This document shows positions 25,487 through 35,186 of a stretch of DNA of 64,000 nt, one piece after another. The position numbers were made by a program, and so were the translations under genes. This DNA is from Bradyrhizobium sp. Ce-3 (GTDB lineage: Bacteria > Pseudomonadota > Alphaproteobacteria > Rhizobiales > Xanthobacteraceae). The notes under the pieces were generated by a model, which was given only the letters and a program-made list of their open reading frames with translations, made no database searches and was not told where the DNA came from. Within the stretch, counting starts at the first letter, position 1, and each line of letters begins with the position of its first letter. The DNA is taken from positions 124,001 to 188,000 of the forward strand of contig NZ_BQUV01000006.1 in assembly GCF_022835695.1 (NCBI RefSeq), written 5' to 3'.

Positions 25487-25971
25487 GTATTTCTCCTCGG
25501 CCTTCCGATCTCGCTACGCCCTTGCGTCGTCAAAACCACACCCGACGATAGCATGTCTCCGACCACGCAATCGAACCAAGGTATCTGCGACCCGATGCCG
25601 CGATGGGGCACAAGGCGACTTTCCTGGGGTCGGGGTCGCGTGCCCGCTTCACCATCGAAAGCGGACATTTCGAGTTTATGGGTACGCGCCTGGAGCACGA
25701 TGAGAGCAAGCAGTGACGGGATATTGCGCCTATTCGGAATAATAGAAGTATCTTCCTGAGTTGCCCGACGTGTCAAGTCATTTGGTCGAGCGCGGCCGCC
25801 GCCGGCTACTACTGTGCATGGGGTTGTTTTCGATATTTTTGACGGCGTCCCTGCGACGGTCCCATGACTTTCGTACGGAACCGGTCTGGAGAGCGGATTT
25901 CCGGCCGGAACCATCAGCGAGCAAAGCTCGTTGTCGCGGCATGTTGGGGGCAATCAACACAAGGAATGTTC
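25487..25971. other. Long non-coding stretch, nothing recognised
   Basis: About 485 bases. It is less GC-rich than its surroundings, with A/T-rich patches near 25735-25755 and 25820-25850. Open frames on both strands do not look like proteins. It is the upstream region for the divergent DJ-1 gene and the secreted protein at 25972, and may hold their promoters. Confidence 0.5.
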
Positions 25972-26334
25972 ATGCGCATCCGCATCTCGACGGCATCCAT
26001 CATTGCTGCCGCTGCACTCTCGCTTGGAACTCCTGCCTGGGCGCAAACGCAGGGAACACAACCGAAGGCGCCGCCGCAGGCTCAATCCGAGGAATCCACC
26101 GCCATCCGGACCATACAGGTCGTCGACGTCAAGGAACTGAAACCCGAAGTCCGGTCAAGGGTCGAGGCTGTCATCGCAAAGGCAAGCGAGGAAGATCTGA
26201 AGAACCTGCGGGGTTCCATCGACGCGTCCCAGGAAGCGACATCCGCGCTGAAGGCGAAGGGACTGAACTCGGCACAGGTTGTCGCGGTCAATCTCAGCAA
26301 CGGCATCCTGACGCTGTTCACCAAGATCGCCTGA
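25972..26334 (+). CDS. Exported hypothetical protein
   Basis: 120 residues. A signal peptide (MRIRISTASIIAAAALSLGTPAWAQ) precedes a short Gln/Pro linker and a helical domain: KELKPEVRSRVEAVIAKASEEDLKNLRGSID, then NSAQVVAVNLSNGILTLFTKIA. Start ATG at 25972 with AAGGA upstream. No family recognised; it looks like a small periplasmic protein. Confidence 0.68.
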   Translation: MRIRISTASIIAAAALSLGTPAWAQTQGTQPKAPPQAQSEESTAIRTIQVVDVKELKPEVRSRVEAVIAKASEEDLKNLRGSIDASQEATSALKAKGLNSAQVVAVNLSNGILTLFTKIA

Positions 26335-26368
26335 CGAAATTCGCAGCCTGAAGAAGCGGAACAACAAA

Positions 26369-26394
26369 GGCCCGCCGGTTCGAGCCGGCGGGCC
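26369..26394 (-). terminator. Strong hairpin terminator between convergent genes
   Basis: GGCCCGCCGG pairs with CCGGCGGGCC around six bases. On the minus strand it is followed by TTTGTTGTT, so it should end the flavoprotein gene; it may also act on the plus strand. Confidence 0.65.
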
Positions 26395-26416
26395 TGCTGC
26401 ATCTCGGAACAGCGCG

Positions 26417-28075
26417 CTAGCTGACGGCTTTCGCTGCCGCACGCCCCGCGTTGCGGCCCGAGAACAGGCAGCCGCCGAGGAACGTGCCCTCCAGCGAGCG
26501 ATAGCCGTGCACGCCGCCGCCGCCGAAGCCGGCGGCTTCACCGGCCGCGTAGAGCCCGCGGATGATCTGGTGATCCCTGCCGAACACGCGTGAATCGAGG
26601 TCAGTCTCGAAGCCGCCGAGCGTCTTGCGGGTCAGGATGTTGAGCTTCACCGCGATCAGCGGGCCGTGCGCGGGATCGAGGATGCGATGCGGCTTCGCGG
26701 TGCGGATCAGCCTGTCGCCGATATAGCGCCGCGCATTGTGCAGGTTCATCACCTGCGCATCCTTGACGTAGGGATTGGTGATCTCGCGGTCGCGCGCCTC
26801 GATCTGGGTCTTGATCGCGTCGAGGCTCAACAGGTCGTTGCCGGCGAGCTTGTTCATCGCGGCGACGAGCTCGGTGAGATTGTCGCGCACGATGAAGTCG
26901 GCGCCGTGCTGTTTGAAGGCTTCGACCGGCGCCGGCGCGCCCTTGTTGGTGGCGCGCTTGACCGTCATGCGCCAGCTTTTTCCGGTGAGGTCGGGGTTCT
27001 GCTCCGAGCCGGAGAGCGCAAATTCCTTCTTGATGATGCTCTGGGTCAGGATGAACCACGAATAATCGTAGCCGGTGCTCATGATGTAGTGCAGTTGCCC
27101 GAGCGTGTCGGAGCCCGGGAACAGCGGCGCCGGCAGCCGTTTGCCTGACGCGTCGAACCACATCGACGATGGCCCCGGCAGAATCCGGATGCCGTGGCGC
27201 GGCCAGATCGGGTTCCAGTTCTGGATGCCCTCGACATAGTGCCACATCCGGTCGCGGTTGATCAGCCGGCCGCCTGCCTGCTCGGTGATCCCGATCATGC
27301 GGCCGTCGACATGTTCGGGTACGCCGGAGATCATGAACGTCGGCGGCTCGCCGAGCCGCTTCGGCCAGTTCTGCCGCACCAGATCATGATTGCCGCCGAT
27401 GCCGCCCGAGGCGACGATCACCGCCGGCGCGCGCAGCGCGAAATCGCCGACAACATTGCGCGAGGAGCTTTTGCCACGCTCGACCGAACTCGGTTCCAGG
27501 ATCGCGCCGCTTACGCCATCAACGGCGCCGTTGGTGACGTTGAGCGCATCGACGCGATGGCGGAACTTGAACACCAGCCGACCGCTCTTGGCGGCCTCGC
27601 GCGCGCGGCGCTCGAACGGCTCGACGATGCCGGGGCCGGTGCCCCAGGTCACATGGAAGCGCGGCACCGAATTGCCGTGGCCCATGGCGTCGTAGCCGCC
27701 ACGCTCGGCCCAGCCGACCACCGGGAAGATACGGTGGCCCATCGCGCGCAGCCAGTCGCGCTTCTCGCCGGCCGCGAACGCGACGTAGGCTTCGGCCCAT
27801 TGGCGCGGCCAGTGATCCTCCTCACGATCGAAACCCGCGGTGCCCATCCAGTCCTGCATCGCGAGGTCGGCCGAATCCTTGATGCCGAGCCGGCGCTGTT
27901 CCGGCGAATCGACCAGGAACAATCCGCCGAACGACCAGAACGCCTGACCGCCGATGCTCTGTTCCCCTTCCTGGTCGAGCACGATGACGCGCTTGCCGGC
28001 GTCGGCGATCTCGGTTGCGGCGACCAGGCCGGCGAGCCCGGCGCCAATCACGATCACGTCTGCATCGTCAGCCAT
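26417..28075 (-). CDS. FAD-binding dehydrogenase (3-ketosteroid 1-dehydrogenase-like)
   Basis: 552 residues. FAD-binding motif at the N-terminus: DVIVIGAGLAGLVAATEIADAGKRVIVLDQE. C-terminal FAD motif: GLYAAGEAAGFGGGGVHGYRSLEGTFLGGCLFSGRNAG. This is the succinate-dehydrogenase-like / KsdD family. The length and the SIGGQAFWSFGGLFLVDSPEQRRLGI stretch match a group often annotated only as FAD-binding dehydrogenase. Substrate unknown. Start ATG at 28075, GGGGGA upstream; the longer frame to 28276 lies in a non-coding leader. Confidence 0.88.
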   Translation of the reverse strand: MADDADVIVIGAGLAGLVAATEIADAGKRVIVLDQEGEQSIGGQAFWSFGGLFLVDSPEQRRLGIKDSADLAMQDWMGTAGFDREEDHWPRQWAEAYVAFAAGEKRDWLRAMGHRIFPVVGWAERGGYDAMGHGNSVPRFHVTWGTGPGIVEPFERRAREAAKSGRLVFKFRHRVDALNVTNGAVDGVSGAILEPSSVERGKSSSRNVVGDFALRAPAVIVASGGIGGNHDLVRQNWPKRLGEPPTFMISGVPEHVDGRMIGITEQAGGRLINRDRMWHYVEGIQNWNPIWPRHGIRILPGPSSMWFDASGKRLPAPLFPGSDTLGQLHYIMSTGYDYSWFILTQSIIKKEFALSGSEQNPDLTGKSWRMTVKRATNKGAPAPVEAFKQHGADFIVRDNLTELVAAMNKLAGNDLLSLDAIKTQIEARDREITNPYVKDAQVMNLHNARRYIGDRLIRTAKPHRILDPAHGPLIAVKLNILTRKTLGGFETDLDSRVFGRDHQIIRGLYAAGEAAGFGGGGVHGYRSLEGTFLGGCLFSGRNAGRAAAKAVS

Positions 28076-28356
28076 GTTTAATTCCCCCTGTCCCGGGTCG
28101 GATTCAAAACCGCGTCGTTGCGTGTGGTCAACGGCAAATGGACCTTGCCTGTGGCGGCGAGGCACCAAATGGTTGCGGCAAGCTGTTCCAGTTTGGGACC
28201 TTTTCCACGCGTCACTGCAGCGTGGGCGCAACACCCAATTTGAATTTGTTTTGACCGGCTTCGCTCGTCTGGACAAAAATGCGCGGCCGCAACACGCTCA
28301 CGATTGTCTTGCATCACAGACCAAACAGATTCGGTTTCGACTGGGGCTGGCCAAAA

Positions 28357-28836
28357 ATGAAGTTGATGACGGGGTTGCTCGCTGCGGTTCTCCTGCTGGC
28401 GGGAATGGGGGCGTCTCAAGCAGTGGTCAGGATCGCCGACGATCGCGGCGGCAAGATCGGCGTCTATGTCGACCGATATCAGGACCTGCGCACATCGGGT
28501 GAGACGGTGATCATCGACGGGCTGTGCGCCTCGGCCTGCACCATCGTGCTCGGCAAGGTCCCGCATGACCGGATCTGTGTGACCTCACACGCCAGTCTCG
28601 GCTTCCATGCCGCCTGGGATTACGGCGACAACGGCCGCCCGGTGCCCAATCCCGAAGCCACCCATATGCTGTACCTGATGTACCCGCCGGCGGTGCGCAA
28701 ATGGATCATGGAGCGCGGTGGCCTGACCCGGCGCATGATCTTCCTGCGCGGCAAGCAACTGCAGGCGCTGTACAAGCCGTGCTACCTCAACGCCCAGGCG
28801 TCGGCGCCCAAACCGGCCACCGAGCCCACCCACTGA
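28357..28836 (+). CDS. Exported COG3904-like (ClpP-fold) protein
   Basis: 159 residues with a signal peptide (MKLMTGLLAAVLLLAGMGASQA). The segment IDGLCASACTIVLGK carries the serine position of ClpP-type peptidases, and SLGFHAAWD the following histidine, as in COG3904 predicted periplasmic proteins. Cysteines flank the serine and could form a disulfide. Enzyme activity is not demonstrated for the family. A second member is at 55663. Weak ribosome-binding site. Confidence 0.72.
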   Translation: MKLMTGLLAAVLLLAGMGASQAVVRIADDRGGKIGVYVDRYQDLRTSGETVIIDGLCASACTIVLGKVPHDRICVTSHASLGFHAAWDYGDNGRPVPNPEATHMLYLMYPPAVRKWIMERGGLTRRMIFLRGKQLQALYKPCYLNAQASAPKPATEPTH

Positions 28837-28994
28837 GCCCGCACACGAAGCTCTCGATCTCCATTGTGGGCCGTCATGGCCGGCGCAAGCTGGAGCATGG
28901 CCTGATGGCAATCAAGAAGCGCCTCGCCATCATTTGACGGCCTGCGACCGCCATGGCGCTTGCTGCTGGCCGGAACCGGGCCTATCTCAACGTG

Positions 28995-29183
28995 ATGGTT
29001 CAGCCGATCTCCACCCGATCCGAGCTTGTCACGGCTCCGCAGGGCCGGGTGGCGTCTGCGATCCTGTGGGGCGCTGCCGGTATCGGCGGGCTGGCCCTGC
29101 TTGCCGCCGCCGCGCTCTGGTTCCACTACGGGACCGCGGTGTTTTTCGAAATGATCTCGGCCGGCATCGCCGCCTGCTTCTGA
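28995..29183 (+). CDS. Small single-pass membrane protein
   Basis: 62 residues with one hydrophobic helix (VASAILWGAAGIGGLALLAAAALWFHYG). It ends 18 bases before the SCO gene, so it is probably co-transcribed and could sit beside the copper chaperone in the membrane. An in-frame ATG at 28953 is an alternative start. No family recognised. Confidence 0.55.
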   Translation: MVQPISTRSELVTAPQGRVASAILWGAAGIGGLALLAAAALWFHYGTAVFFEMISAGIAACF

Positions 29184-29201
29184 CAAGGACGCCCTCGCAT
29201 C

Positions 29202-29792
29202 ATGCCCCGGACCACGCGCCCATTGGTGATCTTTGCTGCCTTCGCGGGCAGTCTGGCGGTCGGCCTGTTTCTCATGCTGTGGGCGATCGGTGGCCTGCGT
29301 ACCGTCGCCGCGCCGGCCGCGATCGGCGGGCCGTTCCAGCTCACCGACCAGGCCGGCCAGACCGTCACCGACAAGAACCTGCAGGGCAAGCCGACCCTGA
29401 TTTTCTTCGGCTTCACCCATTGCCCGGACATCTGCCCGACCTCGTTGTTCGAGATTTCCGAGGTGTTGAAGGCGATGGGCAAGGATGCCGATCGGGTGAA
29501 TGCCTATTTCGTCTCGGTCGACCCGGAACGCGACACCGCCACGGCGATGAAGGACTATCTGTCGAGCTTCGATCCGCACCTCAAGGGCCTGACCGGCGAT
29601 CCGGCCGCGATCGCCAAGGTGCTGTCGAGCTACCGTGTCTACGCCAAGAAGGTGCCGCTGAAGGATGGCGACTACACGATGGACCACACCGCGCTGATCT
29701 ATCTGATGGACCGCGACGGCCATTTCGTCGCGCCGTTCAATCTGAAACGGACGCCGGAAGAGGCTGCAGTCGATCTTAAACGGTATCTCTAG
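29202..29792 (+). CDS. SCO1/SenC family copper chaperone
   Basis: 196 residues: one N-terminal membrane anchor (LVIFAAFAGSLAVGLFLMLWAIG) and a periplasmic thioredoxin-like domain. The copper-binding CxxxC is THCPDICPTS, and the third ligand is the histidine in TMDHTALIYLMD. SCO proteins deliver copper to cytochrome c oxidase CuA or keep its cysteines reduced. No oxidase genes are adjacent. Confidence 0.93.
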   Translation: MPRTTRPLVIFAAFAGSLAVGLFLMLWAIGGLRTVAAPAAIGGPFQLTDQAGQTVTDKNLQGKPTLIFFGFTHCPDICPTSLFEISEVLKAMGKDADRVNAYFVSVDPERDTATAMKDYLSSFDPHLKGLTGDPAAIAKVLSSYRVYAKKVPLKDGDYTMDHTALIYLMDRDGHFVAPFNLKRTPEEAAVDLKRYL

Positions 29793-29883
29793 CCGCCATT
29801 TCCGATTCAGAATTAACCCATTCGGCGCTCGATTCGGGCGCCGAATGGTCTATAAGCCGTTCAATTCCCTGATATTGCCGGTT

Positions 29884-30918
29884 ATGCCAGATCCGTCCGC
29901 CCAGTCGTTTGCCGTCCGCCCGCGCCAGCTTCGCCTGGCCGCTGGCATGATGGTGGCCGCCCTGTTGGCGATGGCGGGACTTGCGCGCGCGCAGACACCC
30001 GCGGCACCGGCGCCGCAGACACCGGCGGCCAAGCCCGCGCCGACCAAGCCTGTCCCCGCACAAGCGGTGCCCGCAACACCCCCGGCAGCGGCGCCGCCGG
30101 CAGCTGTCGCCCCGTCGGCTCCGAACCAGCCGCCCAAGGCCGCCGAGGCCGCGCCGCAGGCGGTGCCGGGCTTCTGGGACCCGCGGCGGCGGCCGGACCG
30201 GCCGGACCTGTCGCGCCTCACCGTGATCCGTTTCCTGACCGAGACCGACTATCCGCCGTTCAACTTCACCGGCCCGGACGGCAATCCGGCCGGCTTCAAT
30301 GTCGACCTGGCGCGCGCGCTCTGCGACGAGATCAAGGTCACCTGCACCATCCAGATGCGCCGCTTCGAGACCCTGATCGATGCGCTCGCCACCAACCGGG
30401 GCGATGCCATCATCGCCTCGATGGCGGTGACGCCGCAGCTGCGCGCCAAGGTCGATTTCACCGACCCCTATTATCGCGCGCCGGCGCGCTTCGTGTCGCG
30501 CCGCGACAATGCGATGCCGGAAATCCGTCCCGAATATCTCGAGGGCAAGAAGGTCGGCGTGATCGCCGGCACCTCGCACGAGGCCTACCTCAAGGCGATG
30601 TTCACCGACGCCGAGATCCATTCCTATCCGGATAACGATGCGCTGCGCGCCGCACTGCGCCGCGGCGAGGTCGATTTCATCTTTGGCGATGCGATCTCGC
30701 TGGCGTTCTGGATCAACGGCACCGATTCCGCCGAATGCTGCGCGTTCTCCGGCGGCCCCTTCGTCGAAAGCCGCTATTTCGGCGAGGGCGTCGGCATCGC
30801 CGTGCGCAAGGGCAACGACCTGCTGCGGCAGTCGCTGAACTGGGCGCTGTTCCGGATCTGGGAGAAAGGCCGCTTCACCGATCTGTGGCTGCGCTATTTC
30901 TCGATCAGCCCGTTTTGA
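29884..30918 (+). CDS. Periplasmic amino-acid binding protein (SBP family 3)
   Basis: About 344 residues. Signal peptide (RLAAGMMVAALLAMAGLARAQ), then a Pro/Ala-rich linker of about 65 residues (repeats like APAPQTPAAKPAPTKPVP), then the type 3 binding domain: LTVIRFLTETDYPPFNFTGPDGNPAGFNVDLARALCDE, NRGDAIIASMAVTPQLRAKVDFTDPYY, and the C-terminal RKGNDLLRQSLNWAL. No permease or ATPase gene lies next to it. The long linker suggests tethering or crowding avoidance, which is speculation. An upstream in-frame start at 29845 is possible. Confidence 0.83.
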   Translation: MPDPSAQSFAVRPRQLRLAAGMMVAALLAMAGLARAQTPAAPAPQTPAAKPAPTKPVPAQAVPATPPAAAPPAAVAPSAPNQPPKAAEAAPQAVPGFWDPRRRPDRPDLSRLTVIRFLTETDYPPFNFTGPDGNPAGFNVDLARALCDEIKVTCTIQMRRFETLIDALATNRGDAIIASMAVTPQLRAKVDFTDPYYRAPARFVSRRDNAMPEIRPEYLEGKKVGVIAGTSHEAYLKAMFTDAEIHSYPDNDALRAALRRGEVDFIFGDAISLAFWINGTDSAECCAFSGGPFVESRYFGEGVGIAVRKGNDLLRQSLNWALFRIWEKGRFTDLWLRYFSISPF

Positions 30919-30930
30919 TGCTGTGGTCTT

Positions 30931-31078
30931 CGCCTCGCCCGCTTGCGGGGAGAGGTCGGAATTCAAGCGCAGCTTGAATTCCGGGTGAGGGGGAGCTTCC
31001 GCGAATCCGTCTCTTGCCATTGACGCGGATAGAGCCCCTCACCCCAACCCTCTCCCCGCAAGAGCGGGGCGAGGGAGC
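30931..31078. repeat. Long palindromic repeat, CCCTCTCCCC type (intergenic copy 1)
   Basis: CTCGCCCGCTTGCGGGGAGAGG at one end and CCCTCTCCCCGCAAG-AGCGGGGCGAGG at the other form outer arms. Inner GGGTGAGGGG pairs with CCCCTCACCC. An extra hairpin (GAATTCAAGC/GCTTGAATTC) lies in the left half. The same arm-in-arm design occurs at 43021 and inside the helicase gene at 45003; a rearranged relative is inside the ligase gene at 40408. Confidence 0.78.
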
Positions 31079-31138
31079 GCAACTTTGCATTTTGCCGCGA
31101 AAGCGTTAGTTTTCGCGGCCTTTTTGGAGAAAGCCTGA

Positions 31139-32782
<1,644 letters not shown>

Positions 32783-32794
32783 CCTGAAAAGAAT

Positions 32795-32878
32795 GTAGCC
32801 CGGATGGAGCGCAGCGAAATCCGGGAACCTCGCCACTGGCGCGGCTTGCCCCGGATTGCGCTGCGCTCCATCCGGGCA
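32795..32878. repeat. Palindromic intergenic repeat, GTAGCCCGGATG type (copy 2)
   Basis: GTAGCCCGGATGGAGCGCAGCG at the left is complementary to CGCTGCGCTCCATCCGGGC at the right, with CCGGGAA/CCCCGGA arms inside. The right end is worn (GGGCACG instead of GGGCTAC). A further CCGGAT-rich piece follows to about 32960. Confidence 0.8.
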
Positions 32879-33026
32879 CGGCACCACGCCTGCGGCGTAG
32901 CGCCGCAAAATCCGGATGGCTGATCCCCGGCAATATCAGCCAGGGTTGCGCCGGATTGCGCTACACTCGCTCCCATAAAATCAGCACGGCCTCCGCAGAG
33001 AGACCGGCACAGATGGGAGCATGCGC

Positions 33027-33812
33027 ATGCAGTTCAGGGTTTCGCCGACGTCGCTGCAGGACAGTACGAGCGCCGAGGAATGGCAGGCGCGGGTCGATCT
33101 CGCGGCCGCGCATCGGCTTGCCTACATCCACGGCTTTTCCGAAGGCATCTTCAACCATCTCACCTTCGTGGTGCCCGGCCGCAGCGATCGCTACTACCAG
33201 ATCCCGTTCGGCATGCACTGGTCGGAGGTGACGGCATCGTCGTTCATGGAGGTCGGCATCGACGATGCGCAGGTGAAGCGCGGCGAGGGTGAGGTCGAGC
33301 GCTCCTGCTTCTGCATCCATGCGCCGATCCACAAGGCATTGCCGCAGGCCAAGGCGGTGTTCCACACCCACATGCCGTATGCGAGCGCGCTGACGCGGCT
33401 CGAGGATCCGCGCATCAAGGAGATCGGCCAGACCGAGGTTGGGCTGTCGGAGGCGATCGCCTATGACGATCTCTACACCGGCCCGGCGCTCGATCCCGAG
33501 GAAGGCGCACGGCTCGCCAAGGTGATCGGCAACAAGACCATCCTGTTCATGGCCAACCACGGCATCTCGACCGTCGGCGAGACCGTCGCCGATGCCTATG
33601 ACCGGCTCTATTACATCGAGCGCGCCGCGCAGGTGCAGATCTACGCGATGTGGACCCAGCAGCCGCTCAAGCAATTGCCGCAGCATGTGGTGGAGAAGAC
33701 CAAGCGCGATTTCCGCGACGACCACCTCTACAACGGCCCGAGCCCGTCGCAGCGGCATTTCGATGCGCTGAAGCGGATGCTGGACCGCAAGGAGCCGGAC
33801 TACGCGACGTAA
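33027..33812 (+). CDS. Class II aldolase/adducin family protein
   Basis: 261 residues. The zinc histidines are in AVFHTHMPY, with another histidine in FMANHGIST, matching the fuculose-aldolase/adducin fold. Family members cleave sugar phosphates or act on keto-acids; this branch lacks a clear assigned substrate. I start at MQFRVSP (33027), placing GGGAG seven bases upstream; ATG 33021 is too close to that site. No operon partner. Confidence 0.88.
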   Translation: MQFRVSPTSLQDSTSAEEWQARVDLAAAHRLAYIHGFSEGIFNHLTFVVPGRSDRYYQIPFGMHWSEVTASSFMEVGIDDAQVKRGEGEVERSCFCIHAPIHKALPQAKAVFHTHMPYASALTRLEDPRIKEIGQTEVGLSEAIAYDDLYTGPALDPEEGARLAKVIGNKTILFMANHGISTVGETVADAYDRLYYIERAAQVQIYAMWTQQPLKQLPQHVVEKTKRDFRDDHLYNGPSPSQRHFDALKRMLDRKEPDYAT

Positions 33813-33837
33813 GCGGAGGTCGTGCCGCAAATACCAC

Positions 33838-33960
33838 CGTCGTCCCGGCGAAGGCCGGGACCCATTACCAAAGGGTTGGGTTGTTAGAGCAGGCTGCGGC
33901 CCCAGCTCGCTATAATTCAAACGGCGGTGGTTATGGGTCCCGGCCTTCGCCGGGACGACA
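33838..33960. repeat. Palindromic intergenic repeat, CGTCGTCCCGGC type
   Basis: Left end CGTCGTCCCGGCGAAGGCCG and right end CGGCCTTCGCCGGGACGACA are nearly perfect complements, with the inner arms GGGACCCAT and ATGGGTCCC. It lies between convergent aldolase and S24 genes. Confidence 0.8.
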
Positions 33961-33988
33961 CTGATTTTGTGGCTAATGGTTCAGCTAG

Positions 33989-34642
33989 CTACTGGCTCGC
34001 CCACACCACGCGCGCGATCCACGTGACTTCCTCTGCATCGAGCATGCGGTCGGGATGTTCCGGATTGAGCGACGCCAGTTCCAGCACCTTGCCGGTGCGG
34101 CGCCTCAATTCCTTCACCATCACTTCGCCGCCGGTGGTGCGCACCACGACGCGATCGCCGCGGCGGATCGCGGTCGCGGGTGACACCACGATGATGTCGC
34201 CTTCGCGATAGGCCGGCTTCATCGAGTCGCCCTCGATCTCGAGTGCATAGGCGTGCTCGTCGGTGGTTGCCGGCAGCGCCACCTCGTCCCAGCCCTTGCC
34301 GGCGGGAAAGCCGCTGTCGTCGAAATAGCCGCCGGCACCGGCCTGCGCGAAGCCGAGTAGCGGCACCGACTGGCCGCCGCGCGGACCGTCGCCGAGCAAC
34401 TGTACGAAGGTTTCCATGCTGGCATTGCTCGCGGCCAGCGCCTTGGAGAGCGATTCAGTCGAGGGCCAGCGCTCGCGCCCGTCGCCGGTCACGCGCTTGG
34501 ACTTGTTGAAGGTGGTGGGATCGAGCCCGGATTGCTTGGCAAGGCCTGAGGGCGACAGGCCGGCGCGTTCGGCGAGCCGGTCGAGCGCGGCCCAGACCTG
34601 CGCATGGGTCAGCGGTCGGGCGGCTTTGGACTGTTTGGCCAT
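33989..34642 (-). CDS. LexA-like S24 family transcriptional repressor
   Basis: 217 residues. N-terminal helix-turn-helix (GLSPSGLAKQSGLDPTTFNKSKR). C-terminal S24 peptidase: serine in EGDSMKPAYREGDIIVV and lysine in VMVKELRRR. A possible Ala-Gly self-cleavage site is in GFAQAGAGGYF. Such repressors cleave themselves when RecA is activated or under other stress. No phage genes are near. I use ATG 34642 (MAKQSK), with GGGA upstream; an in-frame ATG lies at 34651. Confidence 0.88.
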   Translation of the reverse strand: MAKQSKAARPLTHAQVWAALDRLAERAGLSPSGLAKQSGLDPTTFNKSKRVTGDGRERWPSTESLSKALAASNASMETFVQLLGDGPRGGQSVPLLGFAQAGAGGYFDDSGFPAGKGWDEVALPATTDEHAYALEIEGDSMKPAYREGDIIVVSPATAIRRGDRVVVRTTGGEVMVKELRRRTGKVLELASLNPEHPDRMLDAEEVTWIARVVWASQ

Positions 34643-34841
34643 CGAGAACATCCCGGATGGTAGGAATTATTGCCTGAAACTTCGATTTTCGCAAATCTGC
34701 CGTCGGATGTGTCCCACCACCGCTTGAGTTGCGCCGCCGCCGCCTTTACGGTCCCTCGCTCGCCACATGGCGTCTGGGGCATTTCCCCTCAAATCCGGAT
34801 AAAACCCCAAGAGACTCAAGGACAAAAGGGAAGGCCGGGCC

Positions 34842-35186
34842 GTGCCTATGATCTATAAAATCACCCCCGCTTCGGCCTGGCGCGAGGCCGAGCGGCAGGG
34901 CGTGTACCGGGGCAGTGCGGACGACAATCGCGACGGCTTCATCCATTTTTCGACCGCCTCGCAGGTGGCCGAGACCGCGCGCAAGCATTACCACGGCCAG
35001 ACCGGCCTGTTCCTGGTCGCGGTCGATGCCGATGCGCTTGGCGACGCCCTGCGCTGGGAGCGGTCGCGCAATGACGAGCTGTTCCCGCACCTCTATGGCG
35101 AACTCGACCTCGGCGCGGTCACCGAGATCCTCGACCTGCGCGCGCGCTCCGACGGTGGCCACGACGTTCCGGAGCTGAAGCCGTGA
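34842..35186 (+). CDS. DUF952 family protein
   Basis: 114 residues. IYKITPASAWREAERQGVYRGSADDNRDGFIHFSTASQVAETA is the DUF952 signature, and HLYGELDLGAV follows later. Function unknown. It starts with GTG (34842) after GGGAAGG. Its stop overlaps the pyrD start by four bases (GTGA), so translation is probably coupled. Confidence 0.87.
   Translation: MPMIYKITPASAWREAERQGVYRGSADDNRDGFIHFSTASQVAETARKHYHGQTGLFLVAVDADALGDALRWERSRNDELFPHLYGELDLGAVTEILDLRARSDGGHDVPELKP

Noticed and set aside
25483-25953. 156-residue minus-strand frame in the non-coding gap
   Set aside because: No recognisable protein pattern or ribosome-binding site, and it would overlap the DJ-1 promoter.
30931-31078. Clustered short repeats that might be a CRISPR array
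   Set aside because: Repeats are inverted arms within single units, not direct repeats with spacers, and no cas genes are present.
33989-34642. Prophage remnant around the S24 repressor
   Set aside because: Neighbours are a class II aldolase, DUF952 and pyrD. No phage structural or integrase genes.
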